A stretch of DNA of 64,000 nucleotides from Kordia sp965283645. Lineage in GTDB: Bacteria; Bacteroidota; Bacteroidia; Flavobacteriales; Flavobacteriaceae. The DNA lies in contig NZ_CBDIPG010000001.1 in NCBI RefSeq assembly GCF_965283645.1, forward strand, positions 5,394,001 through 5,458,000. The letters are read 5' to 3'. Position 1 is the stretch's first letter. Every line of letters begins with the position of its first letter. Made by a program: the position numbers and the translations under genes. Positions 9,079 to 19,795 of the stretch are shown here, piece after piece. The notes beneath the pieces are model-generated. The model was not told where the DNA came from. It saw only the letters and a program-made list of their open reading frames with translations, and did no database searches.

Positions 9079-12000
9079 AATTCTTTTATTAACATAAAAG
9101 GGTAAAAAGGATTCCATCTTTTTGATACATTATATCCTTTATATTTACCTCCCTTATTTATTAAATAATTAAATATTTTTGTAATTCTAGGTTTTGGAAC
9201 ATTTGTTATTACTTCTATTCTTTTAGCTCCATTTGCTTTAAGAGTTTGTTCTACTAACTCTAAAGCTTCATCACTTATTTTTGTAGTAAAACTAATATCA
9301 ATCTTTGCAACTCCATTTTTTATATGAACAAAAAAATCATATGTCCCTAACTCTTTTACAGCAGCAGCAGCTTCATCACTAAATTTTACCGATCCAGCTA
9401 CTACATTAACTCCTTCTGAAACTTGTTTAGCTTTATATGTTTTGTATACCCATGCACCTCCTTGAAAAACCTTTGCAAAAGCCCATTCTCCTGCGACAAA
9501 TAAAAATAACTCTCCAACAGCATCTTGTTTTGCTTTCTCATTCTGAGCAATATCTGCTTCAGTAGGATTGTATGGATCATTCCCATTTAGGTATGCAGTC
9601 CTTGATGCACCATTATATGCCATTGCATAAAATTCTCCAGCAGTCATATCTTTTACTGCCTTCTTTTTAGCTTTTTTCTTTTTATCCTTATCTCCAGGAC
9701 CGCTTCCTGAACTACCACTTGCTGTATAAAGACTTACTGCTGCACCAGAGCTTATCGTATGCCAATTACCTCTACCATCTCTCAACTCTATTCCATTTTG
9801 ACTATCTGCTCCAGATGGGTCAGCCCAGAATATAGGGTTGTTGTCAAACGCCTGATACGGAGAATATCGGTGATGCGTTACAGGATCAATAACCACCCAA
9901 CGTGCAATCGCAGGATCGTACTGCCGCATGTCCATTTCGAGTATATTGTTTCCTAACTCATTGCTTTCCTCAATTCCATTGTATCCATAGTTATGATCTC
10001 TACCTGTAATTTGGTTATTATATCCTTTATGTTTAAGCCCAAAAGGATAATAATGATTTTCTTCCTTGATCTCAGTTATTGGATCAATTGTTCCATTAGC
10101 ATCCATGTCTTGATAGGAAAGTCTGATGTTCCCTAAATGATCTTTGTATTGATAGGTGTAATCAAAGTCAACAATTCTGTTTCCTCCACCTTCATTGTCA
10201 ACTACAGGTTCTATGTAACCTTCTTCACTGTTAAAGAACGTAAGTACCACAGGCGATTGTGCTGAGCCCTTTTTGTAAATGTAGTTTCCTGCATAAAAAG
10301 TAGATTGACTACTTGAGAGGCTACTATCAAATACTATTTTCTCTTGCTTCATCCCTGTTGCGTCGTAAATGTACGAAATTGTACTTTTATTATCAAAGGT
10401 TATTTGCTCTGGTAAGTTTAAATAGTTGTAACTGATATTTGTAATATCCTTGTTTTTATCTTCAACCATGTTTCCATTGGCATCATAGCTGTAATCATCA
10501 CCTGTGGTATTTCCATTTTTGAATCCATAATCAATGTTACTTGCATCTGCGACACTCATCAGCTGATTACCAACATAGGAGTAATTCAAATCATCCATTA
10601 TTCCAAAGACCGTTGCATTGGCATCGGTATGACCTGTTCTGACTAGCTTTTCAATATTTCCATTTAGATCATAATCTACATAATCAAGATTGTAATTCCC
10701 TGTATTGTCTTTAGCACTTGTAATTCTGTTCAGTGGATCATAATCATATACATAGTTCTTTAATGAACTGTCTGCTCCTTTGGTTCTCCATAGCGTACTA
10801 CTGATGTTTCCATTGAATAGTTTCCTGGTCGGATCAGCGATGTCATTGTATTTCAGTGCAAAGCTAAATAGATCGTTTCCTTGATCATTTACATTATTAA
10901 TGCCTTTGAGCCATCCTCTGATGTTATACGTATAATCAACCTCTTGAAGCTGTTTTTCCAAATCTATCAAGACAAGATCTTGTACTTTTCCTCCAGAAGA
11001 GTTTATACAAACATCTCCCACAAGCGGGTTGCCATTATCAGAGAATTCTGAAATATAAAATACTTCTTCATTTTTTAGATAATAGATTTTGTTGTCTCGA
11101 CGTTCTACTTTTAATACATCTCCTAAAACATAGTTTCCTTTTAGACCTTTGTTAGTACCAGACTCATAAATATTTATATTTCCCCAATAGACATAAATTG
11201 CATAATCAATAGAGTTGTAATGATCTGTTCCACTGATATCATCTGATAAACCAGCCATGAGGTAATCTGAGATTTTTACAGGACTGAAACTCACATATCC
11301 GTCTCCATTTATGGTGGTATCGGTAACTAGCCCTGCATCCCAAGTACTGGTACTGCCTGCTGTTTTCTCAATGATATTTCCACTTACATTCAAATTAGAG
11401 TTTACATGAGTATAGGTGCTGATACTTGGAAGCGATCCGCCAACTTGTTTTTGTACCAGTTGTCCAAGTTCATCATAATTATTCTTTGCAATCAATTCTT
11501 TGTTGCCTCCATTGATTTGTTTGGTTTGATATAATAATCGATTGCTTTTGTCATAACTATAATTATCAATAGTAACAATAGGATTGTTCTTTTCTTTGAG
11601 ATGTGTTGTTTTTTGCGCTAATACTTTACCACTAAAGTCTAATAAACTACTGCTTACATCTTGTGTATGGAGATACTCATTTTTAGAAACACCATGTATG
11701 GGTCTTCCCTTTTCATCATAATAAGATTCCGATGTAATCCATTTATCAGTTCCTAACACACGCACTTTACTTCCTGTAGCCAATCCTTTGACATTGGCTG
11801 AAAAAGCTTGTCCATAACTAGCATACCCGATATGCATGTCTTCAATAGCGACCTCAGGGTCAAAGAAGGATGCATCTCCTATGAGTACTCCTGTGTACGT
11901 TGTAGCAACTGCATGAAAGATTTCATCGTTCTTTTTAAAGAGTATTTGATTTGCTGAACGTTCTACTTTAAAAACATCACCTACCTGATAGGTCGTTGTT

Positions 12001-14240
12001 GAGAGACTTTCAAATACACCTTCTTGATATAAATAAACACGTTGTAATCCTCCATACCCTGTATAGATGGCATAATCAATGGTGTCGTAATGATCATTTT
12101 CAGCTGAATTGATAGCAGAAAGTCCTACCATGAGTTTTTTATCTGTAGAAGTTACTTTGTACTGAATATATCCATCTCCGTAGATATATCCTGCTGTAGT
12201 AAAACCTGCATTCCATCCAGTAGAAGCATTTGCTGGTTTTGAGATGGTATTACCTGTAACATCTAAACCACTTTGCGTGTCTAAATTATAATCTGCTTCC
12301 AAAGCACTGCCTGCACTCCAAAGGTAATCGTCATAGTAGTTTACCGTAAGCAATTCGATACTATCATCATTTGGATAGTTTGTATTTGAATAATATATAG
12401 CTGTTCCATCGATAGTCATAGTCGTTGGACTTGTTGTACGCGATTCATAAAGAGCTGTTCCATCAATTATGACTTGCAGACTTGCTCTACTGCCACTATT
12501 GATTACTGTTCCTGTATAAGCTACTCTTCCAAATACATCATATTTGGTAAACAGCCATGTGTTTGCACTTCGTAAGTTGATGTCTTGTGTTAGTACAGGA
12601 CGATCTAATTTGTCATACACAATGTATTCCCATCCTTTGGCTGGAATTTTCTTTTCAATCAGTCTGTTTCTATGGTCGTATTTGTATTGGTAACATAATT
12701 CGTCTAATACTGTTGTGTCAATGCTTGTTTTTATAGAAGCCTCTGGTGGTAATACATAGGTTAAGTTTCCAAAATCATCATAGATGTAATAAGTATCTAG
12801 TACTTCTATATAAGTATCTAGTACTTCTATTCCATTATAGGTACGCTTAAGTAGTACTTGTCCTGATTTGTTTTTAAATTCCTCTGTGGTATGATCTGTA
12901 GCATATTGCTGATTCGGTTGCCAGTTCTCATCTTTGGTGATCGTTTTAATGAGTTCTCCTGTAGCATATCCGTCTGAATTTGGTACTAATTGAATCGCTT
13001 CAGGAGTTTCTAAAGGATGTGTTACATCATATCGTTTTACCGCATCGATTGTATGATCGTTAAAATCATATTCCATCTTAATGGTATGATTAAATTCTAA
13101 CGACCAATCTTTTCCTGGTGCCGCTGCCTGTGTCACTCGACCTATCTTATCATAGGTATTGGTACTATAGGATGGATAAATGAGTCCTGTTTCTGGAGTG
13201 TTATTTATAATGTCATCCAGTAAGTCATCAGGAATATTATCGAGTGCATTTAGCATGCTCAGTCCACCATTAGTGGTGGTAAAACTAGGTACATCTTCTC
13301 TATATTTATTGTGATAGAATTGTTGTTGTTCTTTGATTTCCTCATTGATTGCAGGATCAATGTTGGGTGAGCCAACTATTTTATTGGTAAAGCCTCCTCC
13401 TTTTTGCGTCCCAACATAGGGTAAAAACTTGGTGTTGGCACGACCAAACTCATCATACGAAATAATTGTTTTGATATCGCGACCATCTTTTGGTGATTGC
13501 CCAATAGCTACCTGCATTTGTCCGCGTCCCATACCATCAAAATAGGTAACCTGTGCTATTTTATCTTTCTCTTCCACACTGGCTAGTTCAACCAAATCAA
13601 ATGGCTGTGTGTAAGCAATAGTATGAACATAGTTTTTATTGTCATTGATTCCTTCAACAGTAGTCACATCTGGACAACCATTGTAATCTCCACCAATAGT
13701 TGGGCAATTATCTCCTGCATTGTCTACATAACCAGCTGGTGCACTTCCTGAGCAGGAAAGCATGATTTCTTCAATATTACCAAAGCCGTCGTCATCGATA
13801 TCTGAATAATACAGGGTTGATTGATTTAATGCGTCATTGCCATCATCACAATCAAGTTGTAGATACGAAAAGTTTTGAAGTACTGCATTTTCTCCAATTA
13901 GTACGGCATTTGAATTGCTTGGAGCATCGCATCCTCGAACAATAGATCCTATTATAAAATGATTATCTCCATCACCATCTATTAATATTGCCCAACTACT
14001 ATTTGGATTAATCAGCGGGTTGGAATCATCACAATCTGTGCTTCCACAAACGAGTTTGTTGAGTTCCTGATATTCTGGTGTAACAATTTCTGAGCCAGTA
14101 TAGGCGTTTGTCCCTCCAAAACCATCATTGTCCATATCATAATAATAAGCTGTACAAATTGAGGGATCAAGAGATATTTGTGCTCCTGCCGTGGTTATAA
14201 AACCACATAACAATACAAGGGTGTATATATATTTTTTCAT
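9072..14240 (-). CDS. secreted RHS/YD-repeat protein with polymorphic C-terminal domain
   Basis: 1722 residues from the ATG at 14240, chosen because it gives a signal peptide (MKKYIYTLVLLCGFITTAGA) and lies past the previous stop; an ATG at 14285 is inside that gene. Order: Asp-rich calcium-binding-like motifs (DMDNDGFGG, DCDDSNP, DIDDDGFGN, DNCP); a DUF6443-like start (YFDGMGRGQMQVAIGQSPKDG); YD repeats; two related beta-sandwich modules near residues 700 and 1010 (IDYAIY...GDVFKVER...); the RHS core (YKDHLGNIRLSYQD, YYPFGLKHKGYN, YGYNGIEE, MDMRQYDPAIARWVVIDP) ending DPSG; then about 230 residues with a Lys-rich linker and an unrecognised C-terminal domain. Known RHS proteins encapsulate a toxin released after this core. 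Whether this one is a contact-dependent toxin or a surface protein is open. Confidence 0.9.
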   Translation of the reverse strand: MKKYIYTLVLLCGFITTAGAQISLDPSICTAYYYDMDNDGFGGTNAYTGSEIVTPEYQELNKLVCGSTDCDDSNPLINPNSSWAILIDGDGDNHFIIGSIVRGCDAPSNSNAVLIGENAVLQNFSYLQLDCDDGNDALNQSTLYYSDIDDDGFGNIEEIMLSCSGSAPAGYVDNAGDNCPTIGGDYNGCPDVTTVEGINDNKNYVHTIAYTQPFDLVELASVEEKDKIAQVTYFDGMGRGQMQVAIGQSPKDGRDIKTIISYDEFGRANTKFLPYVGTQKGGGFTNKIVGSPNIDPAINEEIKEQQQFYHNKYREDVPSFTTTNGGLSMLNALDNIPDDLLDDIINNTPETGLIYPSYSTNTYDKIGRVTQAAAPGKDWSLEFNHTIKMEYDFNDHTIDAVKRYDVTHPLETPEAIQLVPNSDGYATGELIKTITKDENWQPNQQYATDHTTEEFKNKSGQVLLKRTYNGIEVLDTYIEVLDTYYIYDDFGNLTYVLPPEASIKTSIDTTVLDELCYQYKYDHRNRLIEKKIPAKGWEYIVYDKLDRPVLTQDINLRSANTWLFTKYDVFGRVAYTGTVINSGSRASLQVIIDGTALYESRTTSPTTMTIDGTAIYYSNTNYPNDDSIELLTVNYYDDYLWSAGSALEADYNLDTQSGLDVTGNTISKPANASTGWNAGFTTAGYIYGDGYIQYKVTSTDKKLMVGLSAINSAENDHYDTIDYAIYTGYGGLQRVYLYQEGVFESLSTTTYQVGDVFKVERSANQILFKKNDEIFHAVATTYTGVLIGDASFFDPEVAIEDMHIGYASYGQAFSANVKGLATGSKVRVLGTDKWITSESYYDEKGRPIHGVSKNEYLHTQDVSSSLLDFSGKVLAQKTTHLKEKNNPIVTIDNYSYDKSNRLLYQTKQINGGNKELIAKNNYDELGQLVQKQVGGSLPSISTYTHVNSNLNVSGNIIEKTAGSTSTWDAGLVTDTTINGDGYVSFSPVKISDYLMAGLSDDISGTDHYNSIDYAIYVYWGNINIYESGTNKGLKGNYVLGDVLKVERRDNKIYYLKNEEVFYISEFSDNGNPLVGDVCINSSGGKVQDLVLIDLEKQLQEVDYTYNIRGWLKGINNVNDQGNDLFSFALKYNDIADPTRKLFNGNISSTLWRTKGADSSLKNYVYDYDPLNRITSAKDNTGNYNLDYVDYDLNGNIEKLVRTGHTDANATVFGIMDDLNYSYVGNQLMSVADASNIDYGFKNGNTTGDDYSYDANGNMVEDKNKDITNISYNYLNLPEQITFDNKSTISYIYDATGMKQEKIVFDSSLSSSQSTFYAGNYIYKKGSAQSPVVLTFFNSEEGYIEPVVDNEGGGNRIVDFDYTYQYKDHLGNIRLSYQDMDANGTIDPITEIKEENHYYPFGLKHKGYNNQITGRDHNYGYNGIEESNELGNNILEMDMRQYDPAIARWVVIDPVTHHRYSPYQAFDNNPIFWADPSGADSQNGIELRDGRGNWHTISSGAAVSLYTASGSSGSGPGDKDKKKKAKKKAVKDMTAGEFYAMAYNGASRTAYLNGNDPYNPTEADIAQNEKAKQDAVGELFLFVAGEWAFAKVFQGGAWVYKTYKAKQVSEGVNVVAGSVKFSDEAAAAVKELGTYDFFVHIKNGVAKIDISFTTKISDEALELVEQTLKANGAKRIEVITNVPKPRITKIFNYLINKGGKYKGYNVSKRWNPFYPFMLIKELW

Positions 14241-14253
14241 CTGTATGTAGTTT

Positions 14254-17200
14254 TTAATTGTTTTTATAATGATAATTATTCTCACTCAGTACATGCTGCT
14301 CATGATCTAACACATATTTTAAGCGTCCCATGCTATCATACTGATAATAGGTGTTTCTGCCTCTTGGGTCGCTAGTTTGAATCACGCCAATCATAGGCTC
14401 ATAGATAAAAGTGCTTACCATTGCATTTGGCAATGAGCTTCTAAGATTTGATAATGCCGATTCAAGAGCTGAACCTGTTAAATTCTGAATACTTGATTCA
14501 TTGATAACTGCATTTACCTCTGTGAAAGTCGTATTTTCAATCTTTGCTATCGGATAGTTGTAATTATAGCCCCATAGATACGTAATATGTGTTCCATCAG
14601 TTTTGGAGACTTCACGCGGTTGTCCATACGGCGTATAATCATGATAGGTTACACGCTCTTCTGATGCGTTTGATTTCTTTGCGCCTTCTATTGAAGCGGG
14701 AAGTAAGTTACTAAGGTTATTGACCGTACCTGCAAAGACCGAGAAATTCATCTTGGTTGTTTGCATAAGCTCCGTACCTTTGTATTGCTCAGTGATTAGC
14801 GGCGTATTGAGCCTGTGTGCAGCTAAAAGCCCTGCATGGTTTTCTTCAAAAGGATAGCGAATTACAGTTTCATATACATCTCCTTTACTATCGGTAGTAA
14901 TCGTTTTGGTTGGATTATGATGATTGGGAATACTTTCGTATAAACTTTCCGTTTCTTGTGTTAATTCGCGTGTACCTTCCTTGGAAACAGTTATTTGTTT
15001 ATTAGGTAGCCATTGTCCTGAAGATAGTGTATAAAGATGTTTACCTAATGAGCATACATTTGATAAAGCACATGTCTGCATTTTATTCAAGTTATCAAGA
15101 CTGTAGTACGCTAAACGCATCTCTCTATTGAGTGCAATCCCTTGAACATTATCTACTTGATAGTTATCTATTTTTAGATATTGATGATGTGTGGTGTTTT
15201 TATCCTCTACTTTTTCTAGTAAGAGATTCCCTGCCATCCATTCAAAAGTAAAAGGTACTCCTGGAAAGGGAATATTAAAGAATTCCCCATCAACATCACT
15301 GAAAAATGAATATTTTCTGAAAATCTCACGAGGTTCAGAAGTGGAACTACCAAGAGTGCTATACCCAGTTTCGATGGATACTGGATGGATAAGTTCCTTT
15401 ACTTGCCCATAGCCTACATATCCTGATTGGGTTGTCAGTAATGGTACCCAGCTTTGAGAGACAAACTTTTGAACATTGTCTGTCGATATAGAGAAGTATT
15501 CAGGTTGGCTTAAAATATATCCAAAAGCATATTCAAAGCTTCTATAAGCCGTTAGCTTGTTTTTATCATAGGTTTTTATTCCCTGCACGCGAAGTCCTCC
15601 AAAATAATCAAAAAACGAGTCAGGGTCAGGTGGATTTAAGTTTTCTTCAAGCCATTTTACAGTTAACTCACTACTATGCTCTGACATATTGTACTGATCA
15701 AAAGTGTCAATAATCTCTATCGCTAGTTCATAGTTTTTTCCTTTGGTTAGTTCAATAAATCCATGATCCCAAATAGAACCGCTATGCACCAAAACTCCAT
15801 CTGTGGTATTGGTAATGGTAAAGGTCATAAAATCACATACCTGATCACCTGGAGTTCCATAAAATGAATCTTCATTGTCACATCGATTTGAAAAACCAAC
15901 AAAGCTTACCTGCGTTTTCGTACTATCAATGACACTTGACTTAGCATTATTAGAAATACTAAAGGTACTTGTAAAGGTATAGGTATTTCCCGATCCATTT
16001 TCTACAATAGTATATGGATAATTTGGTTTCGCCTCCACTTTTACTTCTTCTTCTCGGTAAGGAGGAATATCTACATTTTTTACATCCCCACGATTGTTTT
16101 CGTAAAACAGTTTGGTCACGCCGCCTTCAGGATAAGTTATCTTATTCAAGACACATGCCGAACTATAGGCAGGATTGGCATCTCGATTAGAAATAAAGTT
16201 TATATGTGGGATTAAACTATTGTTAGCAGTTGCGCCATTGTAATAGCCCCAATGATCTTGTGCTTGTGAGCGTTTGTGCGGAAGCTTCACATCTGTGTTA
16301 TAGCCAAATCTATAGCTATAATCATCAGCTGTATTATGTCCTCCGTACATTCCCTTAAAAATAACCCTGTCTAGTTTCATTCGCTTACTTAAAAAACTAG
16401 CTGTATTGGCAGGAATGGAACCGTTTGATGTTGTCAAAACAAACTCATTCTCTGTACTTGGAGTACTTTCAAAATAGGAATGTTCCAAACTTACGCGCTG
16501 AATCTCATTGCCAGCGGCATTTAATATTTTTATATGCTCCAAACGCTGTTTAGAAGATTGCGTATCTTCACGATCTACACTTGCACGCACAAATTCTACC
16601 GAACCTTTACTACTGGTGATTTTAGAAAGCAATGTATAGCTTCTGTAGACAACCGAATAGGCTATAATATGACTGTTAGGTGTCTGTTGCTGACTACCTG
16701 TTTCTTGTCTCCCATCAAATACAATAAGTGATTCTGAACCTTTAGTGGTTGTTACATCATTATAAGGGTCACTTGCTATATGATTCGGAAGTATTGGGCG
16801 ATCATATTCCAAGGTAATAATATCTCCATTGGGACTGGTCATCGATATTAAATCCCATGTCTCGGTATAACTCTCAGAACTGTTTCCGCCATTTGGAAAT
16901 TCCAATCCATTGATATCTTGAAAAGTGTTAGATTGATAAAAGATATTTCCTTTAGTAAATTTAAATATATTTCCGCTGGCATCTGTGATTTCCCATGAGA
17001 TAATATTTCCTGTACCTGTATCAAAGGTAGGTTCAATTTTTACGTCTTTATTGGGAAATTGAATGATTTTGCCTGTGGTTATAGTACTTCGATCCTGACT
17101 AAACATAAAACGACCAGATCTACCAAGCATACTATAGTTAAAATCATCTGGCTCAAAATCAAAATTATATCCATTACTTTGAGCTGTATAAAATTCACAA

Positions 17201-17646
17201 GAATTATTGTAAGGCAATGGAGGGTCTCCTGGGTGTGGATCACAAGTTCTACGTACAATATCTACTGTGTAATCCGTATGGATAAAACCATATGGAATTT
17301 TATCATCCATCCGTCCGCGCACCGTTCTGGTGATTTGTCCGCCTGCTGATAGATTCCAACCCAAGCCAGCCCAGCCTGCTTCTTCAGATACACGATGTCC
17401 GCCTGCATGATATGATAGATTAATCGGTGCTGAAAGTTCTCTCCCTTGTAGGGTGTAGATAGGAACGCCAACATTGGGAATTCCATTATAATATGATACA
17501 GGAACTTCGCTGTAGCGTAATAAAGACGATACCTCAGGAGCCTGAGGAATAACCGCGGGTGTGTCATACTGTAGTATGTTACCTGTCTGTCCGTAGACAA
17601 AAGGTGTTAACAACAATAGATACATCCATACCAATTGTTTTTTCAT
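14254..17646 (-). CDS. secreted YD-repeat/RHS companion protein
   Basis: 1130 residues with an N-terminal signal peptide (MKKQLVWMYLLLLTPFVYGQ). The early LSYHAGGHRVSEEAGWAGLG / WNLSAGGQITRTVRG segment is the typical start of Bacteroidetes RHS companion proteins; the C-terminus carries YD-type motifs (TYLWGYNYNYPIAKIENTTF region and GRNTYYQYDSMGRLKYVLD). It lacks an RHS core and toxin domain. Its stop is 13 bp before the start of the larger RHS gene, so the two are surely one operon. In known loci such pairs form a shell or delivery scaffold; the precise role is not known. Confidence 0.88.
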   Translation of the reverse strand: MKKQLVWMYLLLLTPFVYGQTGNILQYDTPAVIPQAPEVSSLLRYSEVPVSYYNGIPNVGVPIYTLQGRELSAPINLSYHAGGHRVSEEAGWAGLGWNLSAGGQITRTVRGRMDDKIPYGFIHTDYTVDIVRRTCDPHPGDPPLPYNNSCEFYTAQSNGYNFDFEPDDFNYSMLGRSGRFMFSQDRSTITTGKIIQFPNKDVKIEPTFDTGTGNIISWEITDASGNIFKFTKGNIFYQSNTFQDINGLEFPNGGNSSESYTETWDLISMTSPNGDIITLEYDRPILPNHIASDPYNDVTTTKGSESLIVFDGRQETGSQQQTPNSHIIAYSVVYRSYTLLSKITSSKGSVEFVRASVDREDTQSSKQRLEHIKILNAAGNEIQRVSLEHSYFESTPSTENEFVLTTSNGSIPANTASFLSKRMKLDRVIFKGMYGGHNTADDYSYRFGYNTDVKLPHKRSQAQDHWGYYNGATANNSLIPHINFISNRDANPAYSSACVLNKITYPEGGVTKLFYENNRGDVKNVDIPPYREEEVKVEAKPNYPYTIVENGSGNTYTFTSTFSISNNAKSSVIDSTKTQVSFVGFSNRCDNEDSFYGTPGDQVCDFMTFTITNTTDGVLVHSGSIWDHGFIELTKGKNYELAIEIIDTFDQYNMSEHSSELTVKWLEENLNPPDPDSFFDYFGGLRVQGIKTYDKNKLTAYRSFEYAFGYILSQPEYFSISTDNVQKFVSQSWVPLLTTQSGYVGYGQVKELIHPVSIETGYSTLGSSTSEPREIFRKYSFFSDVDGEFFNIPFPGVPFTFEWMAGNLLLEKVEDKNTTHHQYLKIDNYQVDNVQGIALNREMRLAYYSLDNLNKMQTCALSNVCSLGKHLYTLSSGQWLPNKQITVSKEGTRELTQETESLYESIPNHHNPTKTITTDSKGDVYETVIRYPFEENHAGLLAAHRLNTPLITEQYKGTELMQTTKMNFSVFAGTVNNLSNLLPASIEGAKKSNASEERVTYHDYTPYGQPREVSKTDGTHITYLWGYNYNYPIAKIENTTFTEVNAVINESSIQNLTGSALESALSNLRSSLPNAMVSTFIYEPMIGVIQTSDPRGRNTYYQYDSMGRLKYVLDHEQHVLSENNYHYKNN

Positions 17647-17686
17647 AAATGTAATTGTTTTAGTGATTTTTCTTTAAATTTTAATT

Positions 17687-18082
17687 TTATGCTACTTCTT
17701 GTGTAGCGTAGAGGAATTCTTTATTGTTAATAATCTTGGAAACTCTTGATTTTCTTCTGTAACTAACCGATAAAATTTTCTTGTCACTCAGATGTAACAA
17801 CCGATATTTACTCTCATATTCTCGTACATGAAGTAAATGCACTAAAAAAGAACGATGAACACGAATAAATTCTTTGTTGGAAAGAATATCAGCATAGTAC
17901 TTTAGATATTTACCACTCAACAAACGTTCTCCACTAGCAAGGTAAATAAAGGTATAATTATCACTTGCTTCTAAGTAAATAATATCTTTTATAGAAACAT
18001 GCCTACCTTTATGCTTGGTTCCAATACGAATGTTGTTTTTTTGATCTTTAGCCGTTTGTTTCTCGATTCGTTTTTTTTTCAT
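17687..18082 (-). CDS. LytTR-type DNA-binding regulator without receiver domain
   Basis: 131 residues. After a basic N-terminus the whole protein is a LytTR domain: DIIYLEASDNYTFIYLASGE, LSNKEFIRVHRSFLVH, ILSVSYRRKSRV. It has no REC domain and no membrane segment, so its input is unclear. It lies 40 bp upstream of the RHS pair on the same strand and probably controls that operon or is cotranscribed with it. Confidence 0.88.
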   Translation of the reverse strand: MKKKRIEKQTAKDQKNNIRIGTKHKGRHVSIKDIIYLEASDNYTFIYLASGERLLSGKYLKYYADILSNKEFIRVHRSFLVHLLHVREYESKYRLLHLSDKKILSVSYRRKSRVSKIINNKEFLYATQEVA

Positions 18083-19420
18083 TTTTATGCATTACAGTTT
18101 TACGTTTTAAGCAATGGGGCGGTGAGTAAAGTGGCTGTTTTCTATACAAAGAAAAATAGTTTTCATATATCTGACAACTATTTTTTGTAAACGTTACATT
18201 TTTTTAATAAACGTTGATTTTTAACATAAAAACAGCTTTTTTAAACTAAAATATAGTCTTCACTCCCGTGATTATAGATAATTAGTGCATGCAAAAATGT
18301 TAAAAAATAGCTAGTTTTTGCATATAATTTTAACTGTAATTCTGTCATTGCAGTAAATGAGTAAGTGTTGTAAGGCAGTTGTACCGATAACGAAAATAAC
18401 TTCATTTTCTTAGATTTTATGAGTACGTATTTAAAATTAATGATTATCTCATTAGTATTTTAAATAATGTCAAAGCTAATGGATACATCTCAAAATTCAA
18501 AGAACTATACAACAGGAAAATTCCCCTTTTTATAGTATAATGTTTTCCCCTTTGTAGTGATGTCTAGTAAAATCAATCATCTATAAAATTTCCATTCTTA
18601 TCTTATATAAACTACATATATAATTCCAATAAAGACTAGTACAATACCAACAGCTAGGCAAAAGCCAATGACAAACCCTTTAAAAAATGTAAATTGTTTT
18701 GCATCCATATAGGTTCTTTATAAGTCTTTGTAAGATATTTTTATTAACTTAATTGAGGTCGCGTATAGGTAACTTCAGTAAAACATTTCTACAGTATTTG
18801 TCACTAGTATACGCTATAAGTTGTTAGCGTATCAAGAAAATATTAAAGAAATATCGTTTTCTTTTAAAATAGTATATCATCGTATTACATGGTTTTTTAA
18901 ATTACATACTCTCTTTTAATTATTTGTTATCCATCATTCAAATAAAGAAATAAAAGAAACACACTAAAAGGGAGAATGTGATGATTCCTTATTTTGAATG
19001 AGGCAACAACAATAGTGTAGATTTAAATAGTTGTACTAACCATAATCTATTGAAATACATCCTTTATGTTTCATAACATATAAAATTAAATAAGCCGACG
19101 CTTTAAAAAAGGAGGGCGGCTTGTCCCATTGTCCAAAATTATATGCAACACAATCTTAGGGAATAGGAATAATTATTTACTTTATCTCTTATTACTTGAA
19201 AATAGGACTATCTTAGTTTTTTACTATCTTAGTTGCGTAAAAAGAATACTAAAATAGAGTTGATAGTCCTATTTAATTTGTCTCCATACTAAAAATCAGG
19301 AGAAACTTTAATCATAAGCTCTTTTTCTAGTAAAAGACTATTTAACTAAAACAAATATAATGTTTTATTTTATAAAATCAACTGATATTGTATAAAATAT
19401 TCATTATTTTAATTTTATCA
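18083..19420. other. mostly non-coding 1.3 kb between the RHS locus and an HTH gene
   Basis: AT-rich sequence with one plausible tiny membrane-protein gene (18598-18708, minus, listed separately). An imperfect hairpin AAGCCGAC...GGGCGGCTT lies at about 19094-19123. Nothing else supportable was seen. Confidence 0.5.
18598..18708 (-). CDS. possible 36-residue single-span membrane peptide
   Basis: ATG at 18708, stop at 18598. Translation starts MDAKQFTFFKGFVIGF and continues with a hydrophobic span ending YVVYIR, a credible single membrane helix with a basic tail. Too short for family recognition; could be a chance frame. No neighbour within 500 bp on either side, and the only support is amino-acid composition. 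Confidence 0.35.
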   Translation of the reverse strand: MDAKQFTFFKGFVIGFCLAVGIVLVFIGIIYVVYIR

Positions 19421-19795
19421 ATGGATATAAAAGAAAAAATAAAAGAGATATTAAAGTTTTATAATCTAAAACAAAAGGGGTTTGCTGAAAAAATTGGAAT
19501 TACACCTCAAATGGTAAGTGATGTTCTAACTGGTAAAAAAAATGCTGGAGATAAAATAATCAATGGAATATTAGATAACTGCCAAGAAATAAACCCGCTT
19601 TGGTTATTTAGAGATTCCGAATGTATGCTTATCAATGATGTAAATGGAAAAAAGCAACTATCTGATTTCTCCGAAGAAGAAATCGCTTTGTATATAGTCA
19701 ATAATGAATCTAAGTTTATGGAAATTCCTATTTTTTCCAACATGGTGGAGAAAATTGCAGCATTAAAAGCTATAGATATATTAAATAAAGCTTAA
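19421..19795 (+). CDS. phage-repressor-like HTH protein
   Basis: 124 residues from the ATG at 19421 (an earlier ATG at 19388 would add 11 hydrophobic residues that do not fit the fold). N-terminal XRE-type helix-turn-helix, IKEILKFYNLKQKGFAEKIG then TPQMVSDVLTGKKN, followed by NPLWLFRDSECML as in Bacteroidetes CI-like repressors. No LexA/S24 peptidase domain. Likely transcriptional repressor. Convergent with the gene at 19792, sharing 4 bp at the stop codons. Confidence 0.8.
   Translation: MDIKEKIKEILKFYNLKQKGFAEKIGITPQMVSDVLTGKKNAGDKIINGILDNCQEINPLWLFRDSECMLINDVNGKKQLSDFSEEEIALYIVNNESKFMEIPIFSNMVEKIAALKAIDILNKA

Noticed and set aside
9072..14285. Start of the RHS protein at 14285
   Set aside because: It would lie inside the preceding gene and put 15 Ile-rich residues ahead of a perfect signal peptide starting at 14240.
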